Shown here one piece after another: positions 10,215 to 17,488 of a DNA stretch of 64,000 nucleotides (positions are counted from its first letter, which is position 1; each line of letters opens with the position of its first letter). Source of the DNA: Paenibacillus endoradicis (GTDB taxonomy: Bacteria; Bacillota; Bacilli; Paenibacillales; Paenibacillaceae); the NCBI RefSeq assembly GCF_024721975.1, contig NZ_JANQBB010000003.1, forward strand, positions 372,001-436,000. The letters are read 5' to 3'. A program made the position numbers and the translations under genes. The notes beneath the pieces were generated by a model that searched no databases, had not been told where the DNA came from, and worked only from the letters and a program-made list of their open reading frames with translations.

Positions 10215-12815
10215 GTGAGGATACACATCATTAAGCAAGATGATACATTATTTCATCTTGCTCAAAAATATCATGTCACTGTTGATGAATTGTTGAAGCA
10301 AAATTCGAATATTATTGATCCTTATAATCTAGAAATAGGATCTAAGCTTAGGATCCCATCTATGTCTTCAGAACTGGTGAGAAGTGATAGAAGTGGAGGG
10401 ATGCAAATGGAAATTATACATCAACATGTCGTAACATCCGGCGATACTATGTGGAAATTATCGCAAGAATGGGGAGTATCACTAGCAGACCTAATTGCAG
10501 CTAACAAGCACATTCATAATCCAAATGTGTTGCAGGTTGGTGATGTCATTAATATTCCGAAAAAAGCTTCAATGGGAGCTTCGCACCAAGTTACAGCGCA
10601 AGCTACTTCAACAACACCTATTTTAACGACGCCAGAAGTTTCTGTAACATTACCTTCAGTTCCATCTCTTTTGCATCAGTTGTTGCCAGGTTTACAAATG
10701 CATACGGTAGTGTCGGGTGATACTCTGTATAAAATTTCCAAAAAATATGGTGTAGCATTAGATGACATTCTTGCACTTAACCCAAATATTACCAATCCAA
10801 ATCAATTATCGATCGGCATGAAAGTATTAATTCCAAAAGGAGCAACGACTCCGTCTGAGATCCCTATTGTAGATATTACTACTAACCAGAAGTATATTGT
10901 ACAATCAGGTGACTCCTTATGGAAACTTGCTAATAGTTGGAATATTCCACTGAAAGAACTTGTTGCGGCTAATAAACAACTTGCTAATCCGAATGTTTTG
11001 CAAGTAGGAGACGTCATTAATATACCGAAATCGTATTCCATAGATCTATCAGGTCAGATTCATGCACAACAAGTGACTGGAATGTCGCCAAATCACAAAG
11101 CTGCCAATCAACAAATGATTAATCCGAAAAAAGCAAACAATCAAATAATGCCTACCCAAGCAGTACCGAAGAAGCAAACAGCTCCGATTCAAATATCGCC
11201 TACAATTAAAGTCGCTCCAACAATTAATGTAACAAAAGCTGCCCCTATACAAAAAGTAGAAGCTACACAAGTGAAACCTACGGTAACTGCTAAAACAGTA
11301 GCTCCGATTAAGGTGAAAACAGAACCTGTAGCGAATGCAAAAGTAGAATCAGTGGTGACGAAGGTATCGCCAGTTGCAAACGCCAACGCAAAGGTAGAAT
11401 CAGTGGTTACAAAGGTGTCCCCAGTTGCAAATGCCAATGCGAAAGTAGAATCAGTGGTAACGAAAGTATCGCCAGTTGCAAATGCCAATGCGAAAGTAGA
11501 ATCAGTGGTAACGAAAGTATCACCAGTAGCTAATGCCAATGCGAACGCAAAAGTAGAATCAGTGGTAACGAAGGTATCACCAGTAGCTAATGCCAATGCG
11601 AACGCAAAAGTAGAATCAGTGGTGACGAAGGTATCACCAGTAGCTAATGCCAATGCGAACGCAAAAGTAGAATCAGTGGTGACGAAGGTATCACCAGTAG
11701 CTAATGCCAATGCGAACGCAAAAGTAGAATCAGTGGTGACGAAGGTATCACCAGTAGCTAATGCCAATGCGAATGCGAAAGTAGAATCAGTGGTAACGAA
11801 AGTATCACCAGTTGCAAATGCAAACGCAAATGCAAAAGTAGAATCAGTGATGACGAAGGTATCGCCAGTTGCAAATGCTAATGCAAAAGTAGAATCAGTG
11901 ATGACGAAAGTATCACCAGTTGCAAATGCAAATGCAAATGCAAAAGTAGAATCAGTGATGACGAAAGTATCACCAATCGCTAATTCGAAAATCGAACCAT
12001 ATGCGACGAAGATGATGCCAATCGCTAATTCAAAAATCGAACCATATGCGACGAAGATGATGCCAATTGCTAATTCAAAAATCGAACCAATGGCAACGAA
12101 GATGATGCCAATTGCTAATTCAAAAATCGAACCAATGGCAACGAAGATGATGCCGATCGCTAATTCAAAAATCGAATCAATGGCAACGAAGATGATGCCG
12201 ATCGCAAATTCGAAAATCGAACCATATGCGACAAAAATGGAGCCTGCAACAAAGATGATGCCGATCGCAAACAAAGGATATGCTGGATTTAAGCCGTTAC
12301 CTGCGGACTTGGAACAGCATCCTTATTTCCCTAATGCAGAAATGTTGCATCAATACCAATCACCAAATTCAGGGAATCAAGCTAACATGGGTAAATTTAA
12401 GCCAATGATTAATTCAACTTATAAAGTTCCTGTATCTCCATATCCAGCATATGCACCAATGCAATATTACAATCCATGCGGATGCCCAACATATCCAAAT
12501 CAGGGCAATTGGGGGTATGCTCAACCTATGAATTATGGGAATAATATGAATCCAAATGGCGGGACTTTAACAGCTCAATCAGCAATGTATCCTCCAATGA
12601 GTTATGGACCGAACGTACAAGGCTATACTAATCCTTGGAACACAGATTGTGGTTGTGGTGGAACTCCGCAACCTTATGTTGAGGGAGTAGCAAGCAAAGC
12701 AAGCAAGCTAGGTCCAGTAACAAAAGTTAAAAAAGTTGGTAAAAGAGTTAACATTCAAGCAGCAAAAAAAACACCGAAAAAACCTAAGGGTGGAAAGCCT
12801 TGGCTGAACGTATAA
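10215..12815 (+). CDS. LysM-repeat spore-coat-type protein (SafA-like) with long degenerate tandem repeats
   Basis: 866 aa, GTG start behind SD AGGAGGAA. Four LysM peptidoglycan-binding domains at about residues 1-48, 69-115, 161-208 and 224-271 (for example VSGDTLYKISKKYGV). Residues 372-683 are tandem repeats: twelve 15/17/19-residue units ending KVESVVTKVSP, then six 15/21-residue units built on IANSKIEPYATKMMP. The C-terminus (from about 690) is rich in Pro, Tyr, Asn and Gly with Cys-Gly motifs (NPCGCP, DCGCGG) and ends in a Lys-rich stretch, as in spore coat proteins. No signal peptide, consistent with deposition from the mother cell. Its place just before bofC matches the safA-bofC neighbourhood of Bacillus. 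Probable coat/cortex interface morphogenetic protein; repeat region has no known function. Confidence 0.8.
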   Translation: MRIHIIKQDDTLFHLAQKYHVTVDELLKQNSNIIDPYNLEIGSKLRIPSMSSELVRSDRSGGMQMEIIHQHVVTSGDTMWKLSQEWGVSLADLIAANKHIHNPNVLQVGDVINIPKKASMGASHQVTAQATSTTPILTTPEVSVTLPSVPSLLHQLLPGLQMHTVVSGDTLYKISKKYGVALDDILALNPNITNPNQLSIGMKVLIPKGATTPSEIPIVDITTNQKYIVQSGDSLWKLANSWNIPLKELVAANKQLANPNVLQVGDVINIPKSYSIDLSGQIHAQQVTGMSPNHKAANQQMINPKKANNQIMPTQAVPKKQTAPIQISPTIKVAPTINVTKAAPIQKVEATQVKPTVTAKTVAPIKVKTEPVANAKVESVVTKVSPVANANAKVESVVTKVSPVANANAKVESVVTKVSPVANANAKVESVVTKVSPVANANANAKVESVVTKVSPVANANANAKVESVVTKVSPVANANANAKVESVVTKVSPVANANANAKVESVVTKVSPVANANANAKVESVVTKVSPVANANANAKVESVMTKVSPVANANAKVESVMTKVSPVANANANAKVESVMTKVSPIANSKIEPYATKMMPIANSKIEPYATKMMPIANSKIEPMATKMMPIANSKIEPMATKMMPIANSKIESMATKMMPIANSKIEPYATKMEPATKMMPIANKGYAGFKPLPADLEQHPYFPNAEMLHQYQSPNSGNQANMGKFKPMINSTYKVPVSPYPAYAPMQYYNPCGCPTYPNQGNWGYAQPMNYGNNMNPNGGTLTAQSAMYPPMSYGPNVQGYTNPWNTDCGCGGTPQPYVEGVASKASKLGPVTKVKKVGKRVNIQAAKKTPKKPKGGKPWLNV
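11328..11975 (+). repeat. In-gene tandem repeat, 45/51/57-bp units (12 copies)
   Basis: Twelve direct repeats inside the LysM gene coding for VANA(NA)n-KVESV(V/M)TKVSP. Unit length steps by 6 bp: one 45-bp unit, three 51-bp, six 57-bp, one 51-bp, one 57-bp. Change is in whole codons (NA dipeptide number), so the frame is kept. Adjacent units are nearly identical in DNA, which points to recent expansion by slippage or unequal crossover. Confidence 0.93.
11976..12263 (+). repeat. In-gene tandem repeat, 45-bp units (six copies, last one longer)
   Basis: Six direct repeats coding for IANSKIE(P/S)(Y/M)ATKMMP, the last unit extended by six residues (EPATKM type insertion). They follow the KVESV repeats without a gap and share the TK-x-x-P ending, so the two arrays may have one origin. 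Confidence 0.9.
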
Positions 12816-12831
12816 TCTCACCTTGGAATAG

Positions 12832-12900
12832 GTAGTTCAAAATTCATTGCCGGTGATCACGAAGCAGTGCTTTATAGCATAGTCGGCATCGGTTATGTTA
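12832..12900 (+). repeat. Partial family P element (left half)
   Basis: Begins GTAGTTCAAAATTCATTGCC and continues through TGATCACGAAGC and GCATAGTCGGCATCGG, matching the left half of the full copy at 28575-28742. The right half (central GTGTAC hairpin and right arm) is missing. It lies just behind the LysM stop. Confidence 0.6.
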
Positions 12901-12924
12901 GTCATCGGTTTAGTACAAAACAAG

Positions 12925-12966
12925 AAACTTAGTTCACGATTATGAATCGTTGAACTAAGTTTTTTG
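12925..12966 (+). terminator. Intrinsic terminator of the LysM gene
   Basis: AAACTTAGTTCACGAT pairs with ATCGTTGAACTAAGTTT (one bulge), followed by a T run. Strong stem of about 16 pairs located between the LysM gene and the bofC-type gene. Confidence 0.88.
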
Positions 12967-13051
12967 TTTTGTGGGGAAAGTTAGAAAAAGAGAGACTAAA
13001 AAAATATTTTATGCCAACACTATACATTATGATTTACCAGGAGGAGACAAC

Positions 13052-13732
13052 ATGAGATTTACTTCGATGTGGAAACGGATAAAGCGAAAGCTCAAGCAAA
13101 ATCGAAGCATGCGTAGAAAACTATTTCTTGCATTGCAACTGAAAACTTTGCTAAGTAGTGTAGTAATACTTTATATAATTACGATGACTTTAGGAATGGA
13201 TCATGCACAAGCACAGCAAAACTACATTTCTAATTATGAAATTGATGATCTGTCTACTTGGCTGCATGGCGATAAGAAAATCCACACGATTTTACATCGT
13301 GTCTATGTATGCGGAGAAGAAATTGAACAATTGGATGAACTTAATTATGAAGAAGTGGTCATCATCGCTGAGCAGAATCCTAATTGGGAGCTGACGGTAG
13401 ATCAATCATACACACTAATTCGTTTTGTAGAGCAAATCGATGATTTATCTCCTTATTGTAAAAAGAATGCATTCTTCGGAATGAGTAATGAAGGAGAATT
13501 TTCGCTTTTCGATGGACAACCTTCTCAAGATAAGGTGATGAAAACATTTTTTCAATTAAATGTACCTTATTTAGAAAGTAGTTTACCTGAACAAGAGTGG
13601 GAGCAGTTAATGAATGGGATCAGAGTAAGTGATATAGAGGAATACGACAGTGTGTTATCTACTTATAGTGAGTATAGTATTGATCGTTATGAACCGAATA
13701 CAAATGTGATGTCGGACTCTATAGTACAATAG
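13052..13732 (+). CDS. bofC: BofC-type forespore/SpoIVB-signalling protein
   Basis: 226 aa from ATG 13052, which has a perfect SD AGGAGGAG 6 bases upstream; an in-frame ATG at 12971 overlaps the preceding terminator and has no good SD. The N-terminus is strongly basic (RIKRKLKQNRSMRRK), then one hydrophobic segment at about residues 32-50 that can serve as an export signal/anchor, then a mostly acidic domain. In B. subtilis BofC restrains SpoIVB and so the sigma-K checkpoint. The assignment rests on size, topology and position between the LysM protein and ruv genes, plus the resemblance of the C-terminal part to the BofC C-terminal domain family; sequence similarity could not be computed here. 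Confidence 0.68.
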   Translation: MRFTSMWKRIKRKLKQNRSMRRKLFLALQLKTLLSSVVILYIITMTLGMDHAQAQQNYISNYEIDDLSTWLHGDKKIHTILHRVYVCGEEIEQLDELNYEEVVIIAEQNPNWELTVDQSYTLIRFVEQIDDLSPYCKKNAFFGMSNEGEFSLFDGQPSQDKVMKTFFQLNVPYLESSLPEQEWEQLMNGIRVSDIEEYDSVLSTYSEYSIDRYEPNTNVMSDSIVQ

Positions 13733-13734
13733 TT

Positions 13735-13771
13735 AAAATTAGCGGATACTTCTGGTATCCGCTAATTTTTT
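13735..13771. terminator. Bidirectional terminator between convergent genes
   Basis: AATTAGCGGATAC / GTATCCGCTAATT with a 5-base loop, T run on the right and A-rich left flank. It separates the bofC-type gene from the minus-strand gene 13796-14365 and can serve both. Confidence 0.9.
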
Positions 13772-13795
13772 AAACATTAAGTATATTCTCCAACG

Positions 13796-14365
13796 TTATT
13801 TAATTATTTCTATAATCTTTGTTTTAAGATCGTTAACATTATATACGTTCATATCATTGTACAATTGTAGATTTACAGTGTCTTTTTCTGAAATTGAGTA
13901 CAGAGATTGAGCTCCCCATGAATATCCTGCTTCATTTGAAAAAATTAATATTTCTTGACCTACTTGAAGTTGACCATCTCCACTTATATACGTTTTGTTA
14001 TTGATTGTTCCGCCATCTTCCATGTAAACTATGATTTCATTTTTTTGTGTGTTTTTAATTGGAACAGTAACTTTAATTTCTACCTTAGTGACTGCAAACT
14101 CAAAATATTTTCCTTCACTCTTTATATTGACCTCTAAATCAGTGGAATAAGGAACCTTTATTAATTTCGACTGACCACGTTTAATAACAATACCTTGAAA
14201 GATTTTATCTGCTTCAATCGATAATTCTTCTAAAGACATTGCAGGATATGAAGCATCCGAGTTAACTACTGTGAAAGTACTTGAAGATAAAATTTTGGAT
14301 GTAAGTAAACCTAATATTATCAATAAAGCCAACACAAAAACAGTAAATATTACTTTTTTTCGCAA
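13796..14365 (-). CDS. Unrecognised secreted or membrane-anchored protein
   Basis: 189 aa, not recognised. SD AGGGGTGA is well placed before the ATG. Residues 5-26 form a hydrophobic signal/anchor (VIFTVFVLALLIILGLL) with no lipobox. The rest is a mixed beta-rich domain, with VGQEILIFSNEAGYSWGAQS as the most distinctive stretch; the pattern of 'EADKIFQGIVI...VTKVEIKVTVPIKN...VGQEILIF' resembles small extracellular beta-barrel domains found in uncharacterised Firmicute proteins. It is A+T-richer than its neighbours, runs against them, and sits between bofC and ruvC, so it is probably an accessory insertion. Confidence 0.65.
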   Translation of the reverse strand: MRKKVIFTVFVLALLIILGLLTSKILSSSTFTVVNSDASYPAMSLEELSIEADKIFQGIVIKRGQSKLIKVPYSTDLEVNIKSEGKYFEFAVTKVEIKVTVPIKNTQKNEIIVYMEDGGTINNKTYISGDGQLQVGQEILIFSNEAGYSWGAQSLYSISEKDTVNLQLYNDMNVYNVNDLKTKIIEIIK

Positions 14366-14627
14366 AGTGAATCACCCCTTTACAAAATTGTACAAACGAT
14401 ATTTTATTAAAAACGAGTCGTTTTCCCGTTTCAAGCAGATTAATCCTAAAAATATTTCACCATATTATGGTTATGTTTATCTTTTTTTGTTATGTGTATT
14501 TACTATTCCTTTTCGATTTGAAACTGACTTTAACGTAAAAGAACTGCTTGCTTAGCTCACAATGTTCGGTTGTTTTATTTAAAAATTTATTTTTTGATCA
14601 GCTTACACCTCTAAACTGAAACATTTG
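14366..14627. other. Gene-free A+T-rich stretch between divergent genes
   Basis: Contains the SD and upstream region of the minus-strand gene. An open frame across 14271-14555 on the plus strand overlaps that gene's start and has no SD or family features. Apart from the ruvC promoter just downstream I see nothing else in it. Confidence 0.5.
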
Positions 14628-14656
14628 TTCTCATAGTAACTAACATTTGCTATAAT
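14628..14656 (+). promoter_or_regulatory. Probable sigma-A promoter of the ruvC operon
   Basis: Extended -10 TGCTATAAT (14649-14656 region) with a weak -35 TTCTCA 17 bases upstream. It lies 85 bases before ruvC, the first gene of the ruvCAB group. Confidence 0.55.
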
Positions 14657-14741
14657 GTACGTTAGACAAGCTTTAAACAGAAATGATAGTATTAATATTT
14701 ACTGGTATAGAATTGTCTAGCAGATTATTAGAGGTGATGGA

Positions 14742-15242
14742 ATGCGTGTGCTAGGAATTGATCCAGGGATTGCAATCGTTGGTTTTGGATTTGTCGATAA
14801 AGAAGGTCATAAATTGACACCAGTTCAATATGGTGCTATTCAGACAGAAGCCCATACTCCACAAGAAGACCGATTGTTACAAGTATATGAATCAGCAGGC
14901 GCTTTGATGGATAAGTATAAGCCTGATAGTGTTGCCATAGAGAAGCTGTTTTTTAATCGAAATGTTACAACCGCTTTTGCGGTTGGCGAGGCTAGAGGTG
15001 TCATTATATTAGCAGCTGCACAACGAGGATTACCTATTGCTGAATATACACCATTGCAAGTTAAACAGGCAGTAGTTGGTTACGGTAAGGCTGAGAAGAG
15101 ACAGGTTCAAGAGATGGTGAAGATGTTCTTGAAACTAAGTAGCGTTCCTAAGCCAGATGATGTTGCAGATGCATTGGCTGTTGCAATCTGTCATGCTCAT
15201 TCTGCAGTTTTAACACAAAAAATTAAAGAGGTGAAGCACTAA
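14742..15242 (+). CDS. ruvC: Crossover junction endodeoxyribonuclease RuvC
   Basis: Holliday-junction resolvase, 166 aa, the normal size. Catalytic acidic residues are visible: D7 in LGIDPG, the Glu in VAIEKLFF, and the Asp pair in KPDDVADALA. SD AGAGGTGATGG. The stop TAA overlaps the ruvA ATG (TAATG), so the genes are translationally coupled. RuvC cuts junctions moved by RuvAB, encoded directly downstream. Bacillus subtilis uses RecU instead; a ruvC here fits Paenibacillaceae and other Firmicutes. Confidence 0.97.
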   Translation: MRVLGIDPGIAIVGFGFVDKEGHKLTPVQYGAIQTEAHTPQEDRLLQVYESAGALMDKYKPDSVAIEKLFFNRNVTTAFAVGEARGVIILAAAQRGLPIAEYTPLQVKQAVVGYGKAEKRQVQEMVKMFLKLSSVPKPDDVADALAVAICHAHSAVLTQKIKEVKH

Positions 15243-15877
15243 TGATCGATTATCTTAAAGGTCAAGTTGCTTTTATTGAAGCAGATTATGCAGTAATTGA
15301 GGTAAATGATATTGGTTATCGTGTGTTTTCGCCAAATCCATATGCACTTCAAGCGATGCCACAGCCAGTAACTGTACATATTCATTATCATGCTCGTGAA
15401 GATGCTACATTACTTTTCGGTTTTGAGTCTAGACAGCAAAAGGCATTATTCCGTAAATTTCTAGATGTGTCGGGAATTGGACCAAAAGTAGCGCTTGGCA
15501 TGTTATCAGCTGGAAAACCTGAGCAATTGGTAGCTGCTATTCAGCAAGATAATCTTACTTATCTTACGAAACTACCAGGGATCGGGAAGAAAACTGCACA
15601 ACGAATTGTACTTGACTTGAAGGATAAGTTAGATGGGATTGGAATCGATCTGCATGGTGGAGTACTTAGTAGCTTTACTTTACAATATGAGGACGCTCCT
15701 AATGAACCAATTGCTGAAGGTCGAGCTTGGAAAGAAGCGAAGGATGGTTTGAAAGCGCTAGGTTACACAGAGACGGAACTAGACCGTGCTTGGCAAGTGC
15801 TACAGCATGAAGTTAATGCGGACGAACAAGTAGATCAGCTAATGAAAAAGGCGCTACAACAGCTATTTAAAGGATAA
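15242..15877 (+). CDS. ruvA: Holliday junction branch migration protein RuvA
   Basis: 211 aa, typical length. N-terminal OB-fold ([13 protein letters not shown]), then helix-hairpin-helix motifs [16 protein letters not shown] and [20 protein letters not shown], and a C-terminal domain (about 155-211) that binds RuvB. It recognises the junction and loads the RuvB motor. It overlaps ruvC by one base at TAATG and is followed by ruvB after 20 bases. Confidence 0.97.
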   Translation: MIDYLKGQVAFIEADYAVIEVNDIGYRVFSPNPYALQAMPQPVTVHIHYHAREDATLLFGFESRQQKALFRKFLDVSGIGPKVALGMLSAGKPEQLVAAIQQDNLTYLTKLPGIGKKTAQRIVLDLKDKLDGIGIDLHGGVLSSFTLQYEDAPNEPIAEGRAWKEAKDGLKALGYTETELDRAWQVLQHEVNADEQVDQLMKKALQQLFKG

Positions 15878-15897
15878 CGGAAAGGAGTCAAGCTGAA

Positions 15898-16899
15898 ATG
15901 GATGATCGAATCATATCCGCCAATCTTATGATGGAAGAACAAGCGGTGGAGCTTAGCTTGCGTCCTCGTTATTTAAATGAATATATCGGACAATCAAAAG
16001 CAAAAGAAACATTAAGTATTTATATTGAAGCAGCTAAGCTACGTAAGGAAGCATTGGATCATGTTCTGTTATATGGACCCCCAGGATTAGGTAAAACGAC
16101 ACTATCGAATATTATCGCCAATGAGCTTGGCGTTAGCTTACGTACAACTTCTGGGCCTGCAATAGAGCGTCCAGGAGATCTTGCAGCACTACTTACCAAT
16201 TTACAAGAAGGTGATGTATTATTTATTGATGAAATTCATCGGTTACATCGTACTGTAGAAGAAGTATTGTATCCTGCGATGGAAGATTTTGCACTTGATA
16301 TTATGATAGGTAAAGGTCCAAGTGCCCGATCTGTTCGTCTAGATTTGCCACCGTTCACACTAATTGGTGCTACAACTAGAGCAGGACAGCTTTCTGCACC
16401 ATTAAGGGATCGATTTGGTGTAGTAAGTCGTCTAGAATATTATAATGTAGATGAACTAGCATTTATCGTATCGCGTGCTGCTGAAATCCTTAATGTAGAT
16501 ATTGTAGGCGAAGCATCTCATGAAATTGCACTGCGTTCTAGAGGAACACCTCGTATTGCTAATCGACTGTTGAAGCGTGTTCGTGATTTCGCTCAAGTAC
16601 GTGGTGATGGAATCATTACACATGACATTGCAAATTCAGCGCTTGAATTGTTACAAGTAGATCCTATGGGATTAGATCATATTGATCATAAAATGCTACA
16701 TGCGATGATTTCCAATTTCTCAGGGCGTCCAGTAGGATTGGATACCATCGCAGCTACTATTGGGGAAGAATCGATTACAATTGAAGATGTATATGAGCCT
16801 TATTTAATGCAGATCGGATTTTTACAACGCACGCCTCGCGGGAGGGTTGCGACTAATCAAGCATACAATCATCTGGGACTCCCCATCCCGGAGAGGTAG
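15898..16899 (+). CDS. ruvB: Holliday junction branch migration ATPase RuvB
   Basis: AAA+ motor, 333 aa. Walker [10 protein letters not shown], Walker [10 protein letters not shown], sensor GATTRAG, arginine finger region RDRFGVV, and the C-terminal winged helix with [22 protein letters not shown]. The usual C-terminus is followed by a short tail and the TAG stop at 16897-16899, whose last base is the first base of a family P element; only the stop is shared, so the protein is probably unchanged. Confidence 0.97.
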   Translation: MDDRIISANLMMEEQAVELSLRPRYLNEYIGQSKAKETLSIYIEAAKLRKEALDHVLLYGPPGLGKTTLSNIIANELGVSLRTTSGPAIERPGDLAALLTNLQEGDVLFIDEIHRLHRTVEEVLYPAMEDFALDIMIGKGPSARSVRLDLPPFTLIGATTRAGQLSAPLRDRFGVVSRLEYYNVDELAFIVSRAAEILNVDIVGEASHEIALRSRGTPRIANRLLKRVRDFAQVRGDGIITHDIANSALELLQVDPMGLDHIDHKMLHAMISNFSGRPVGLDTIAATIGEESITIEDVYEPYLMQIGFLQRTPRGRVATNQAYNHLGLPIPER

Positions 16900-17066
16900 T
16901 TCGAAATCGTGGACTGTGATCACGATGAACAGCTTCGTAGTTGATTCGGCGGCGAATATGCCCTCCATCGAAAGCCTGCGTGTGCTCACGTACACAATAC
17001 GTACGCTGTGCTACTCGTTTCCGCTGGAGTGCATCTTCTTGGTGCTGACAGCCCACGATTTTGAAC
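16899..17066 (+). repeat. Family P palindromic element, copy A (168 bp)
   Basis: Left arm GTTCGAAATCGTGGACTGTG; the reverse complement of the right arm is GTTCAAAATCGTGGGCTGTC (17/20 identical). Inside are ATTCGGCGGCGAAT and ACGTACACAATACGT hairpins and GCATCTTCTTGGTGCTGACA before the right arm. Same length as copy B (28575-28742). It starts on the last base of the ruvB stop. Confidence 0.85.
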
Positions 17067-17096
17067 TTTCATTATAAGCTTCGTGCTAAACATTCT

Positions 17097-17425
17097 CCAC
17101 TCGTGTACTTGAACCGTACACGTTGCTGGGTAAGGCTATGGGGATGTTAAAGGATTTTCGCTCGTGTACTTGAACCGTACACGTCACTGAGTAAGGCTAT
17201 GGGGATGTTAAAGGACTTTCCGCTCGTGTACTTGAACCCTACACGTCACTGAGTAAGGCTATGAGGATGCTAAAGGACTTTCCACTCGTGAACTTGAACC
17301 GTACACGTCACTGGGTAAGGCTATGGGGATGTTAAAGGGCTTTCCGCTCGTGTACTTGAACCGTACACGTCACTGAGTAAGGCTATGGGGTTCTGCTCGT
17401 GTACTTGAATCGTACACGTTGCTGG
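17097..17425 (+). repeat. Tandem array of about 62-bp hairpin units (six copies)
   Basis: Units start at about 17100, 17161, 17223, 17285, 17347 and 17396 (spacing 61, 62, 62, 62, 49). Each opens with the hairpin CGTGTAC-TTGAACC-GTACACG followed by TCACTGAGTAAGGCTATGGGG and a TTAAAGGACTTTCC spacer; the fifth unit is shortened. The array runs directly on from copy A of family P and ends about 60 bases before the SpoIID-family gene. No coding frame of its own. Confidence 0.9.
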
Positions 17426-17488
17426 ATATCGATATTGGGTTGAATGCTTTAATTTCAAATCTTCATTGGAAAATAAGGAAGTGATAAT

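Noticed and set aside
11189..12274. Long antisense open frame (361 codons) across the LysM repeats
   Set aside because: It exists only because the repeats on the other strand have periods divisible by three; it has a low-complexity AIGIIFVA/ATGDTFV pattern, no SD and no family features.
12971..13051. Longer start for the bofC-type gene
   Set aside because: The extra 27 codons overlap the terminator region, have no SD, and precede a perfect AGGAGGAG-ATG.
14271..14555. 94-codon plus-strand frame near the unrecognised minus-strand gene
   Set aside because: It overlaps the start of that gene, has no SD and shows no recognisable composition or domain.
17097..17425. CRISPR array
   Set aside because: Units repeat over their whole length with no unique spacers, the period is 61-62 bp with internal hairpins, and there are no cas genes.
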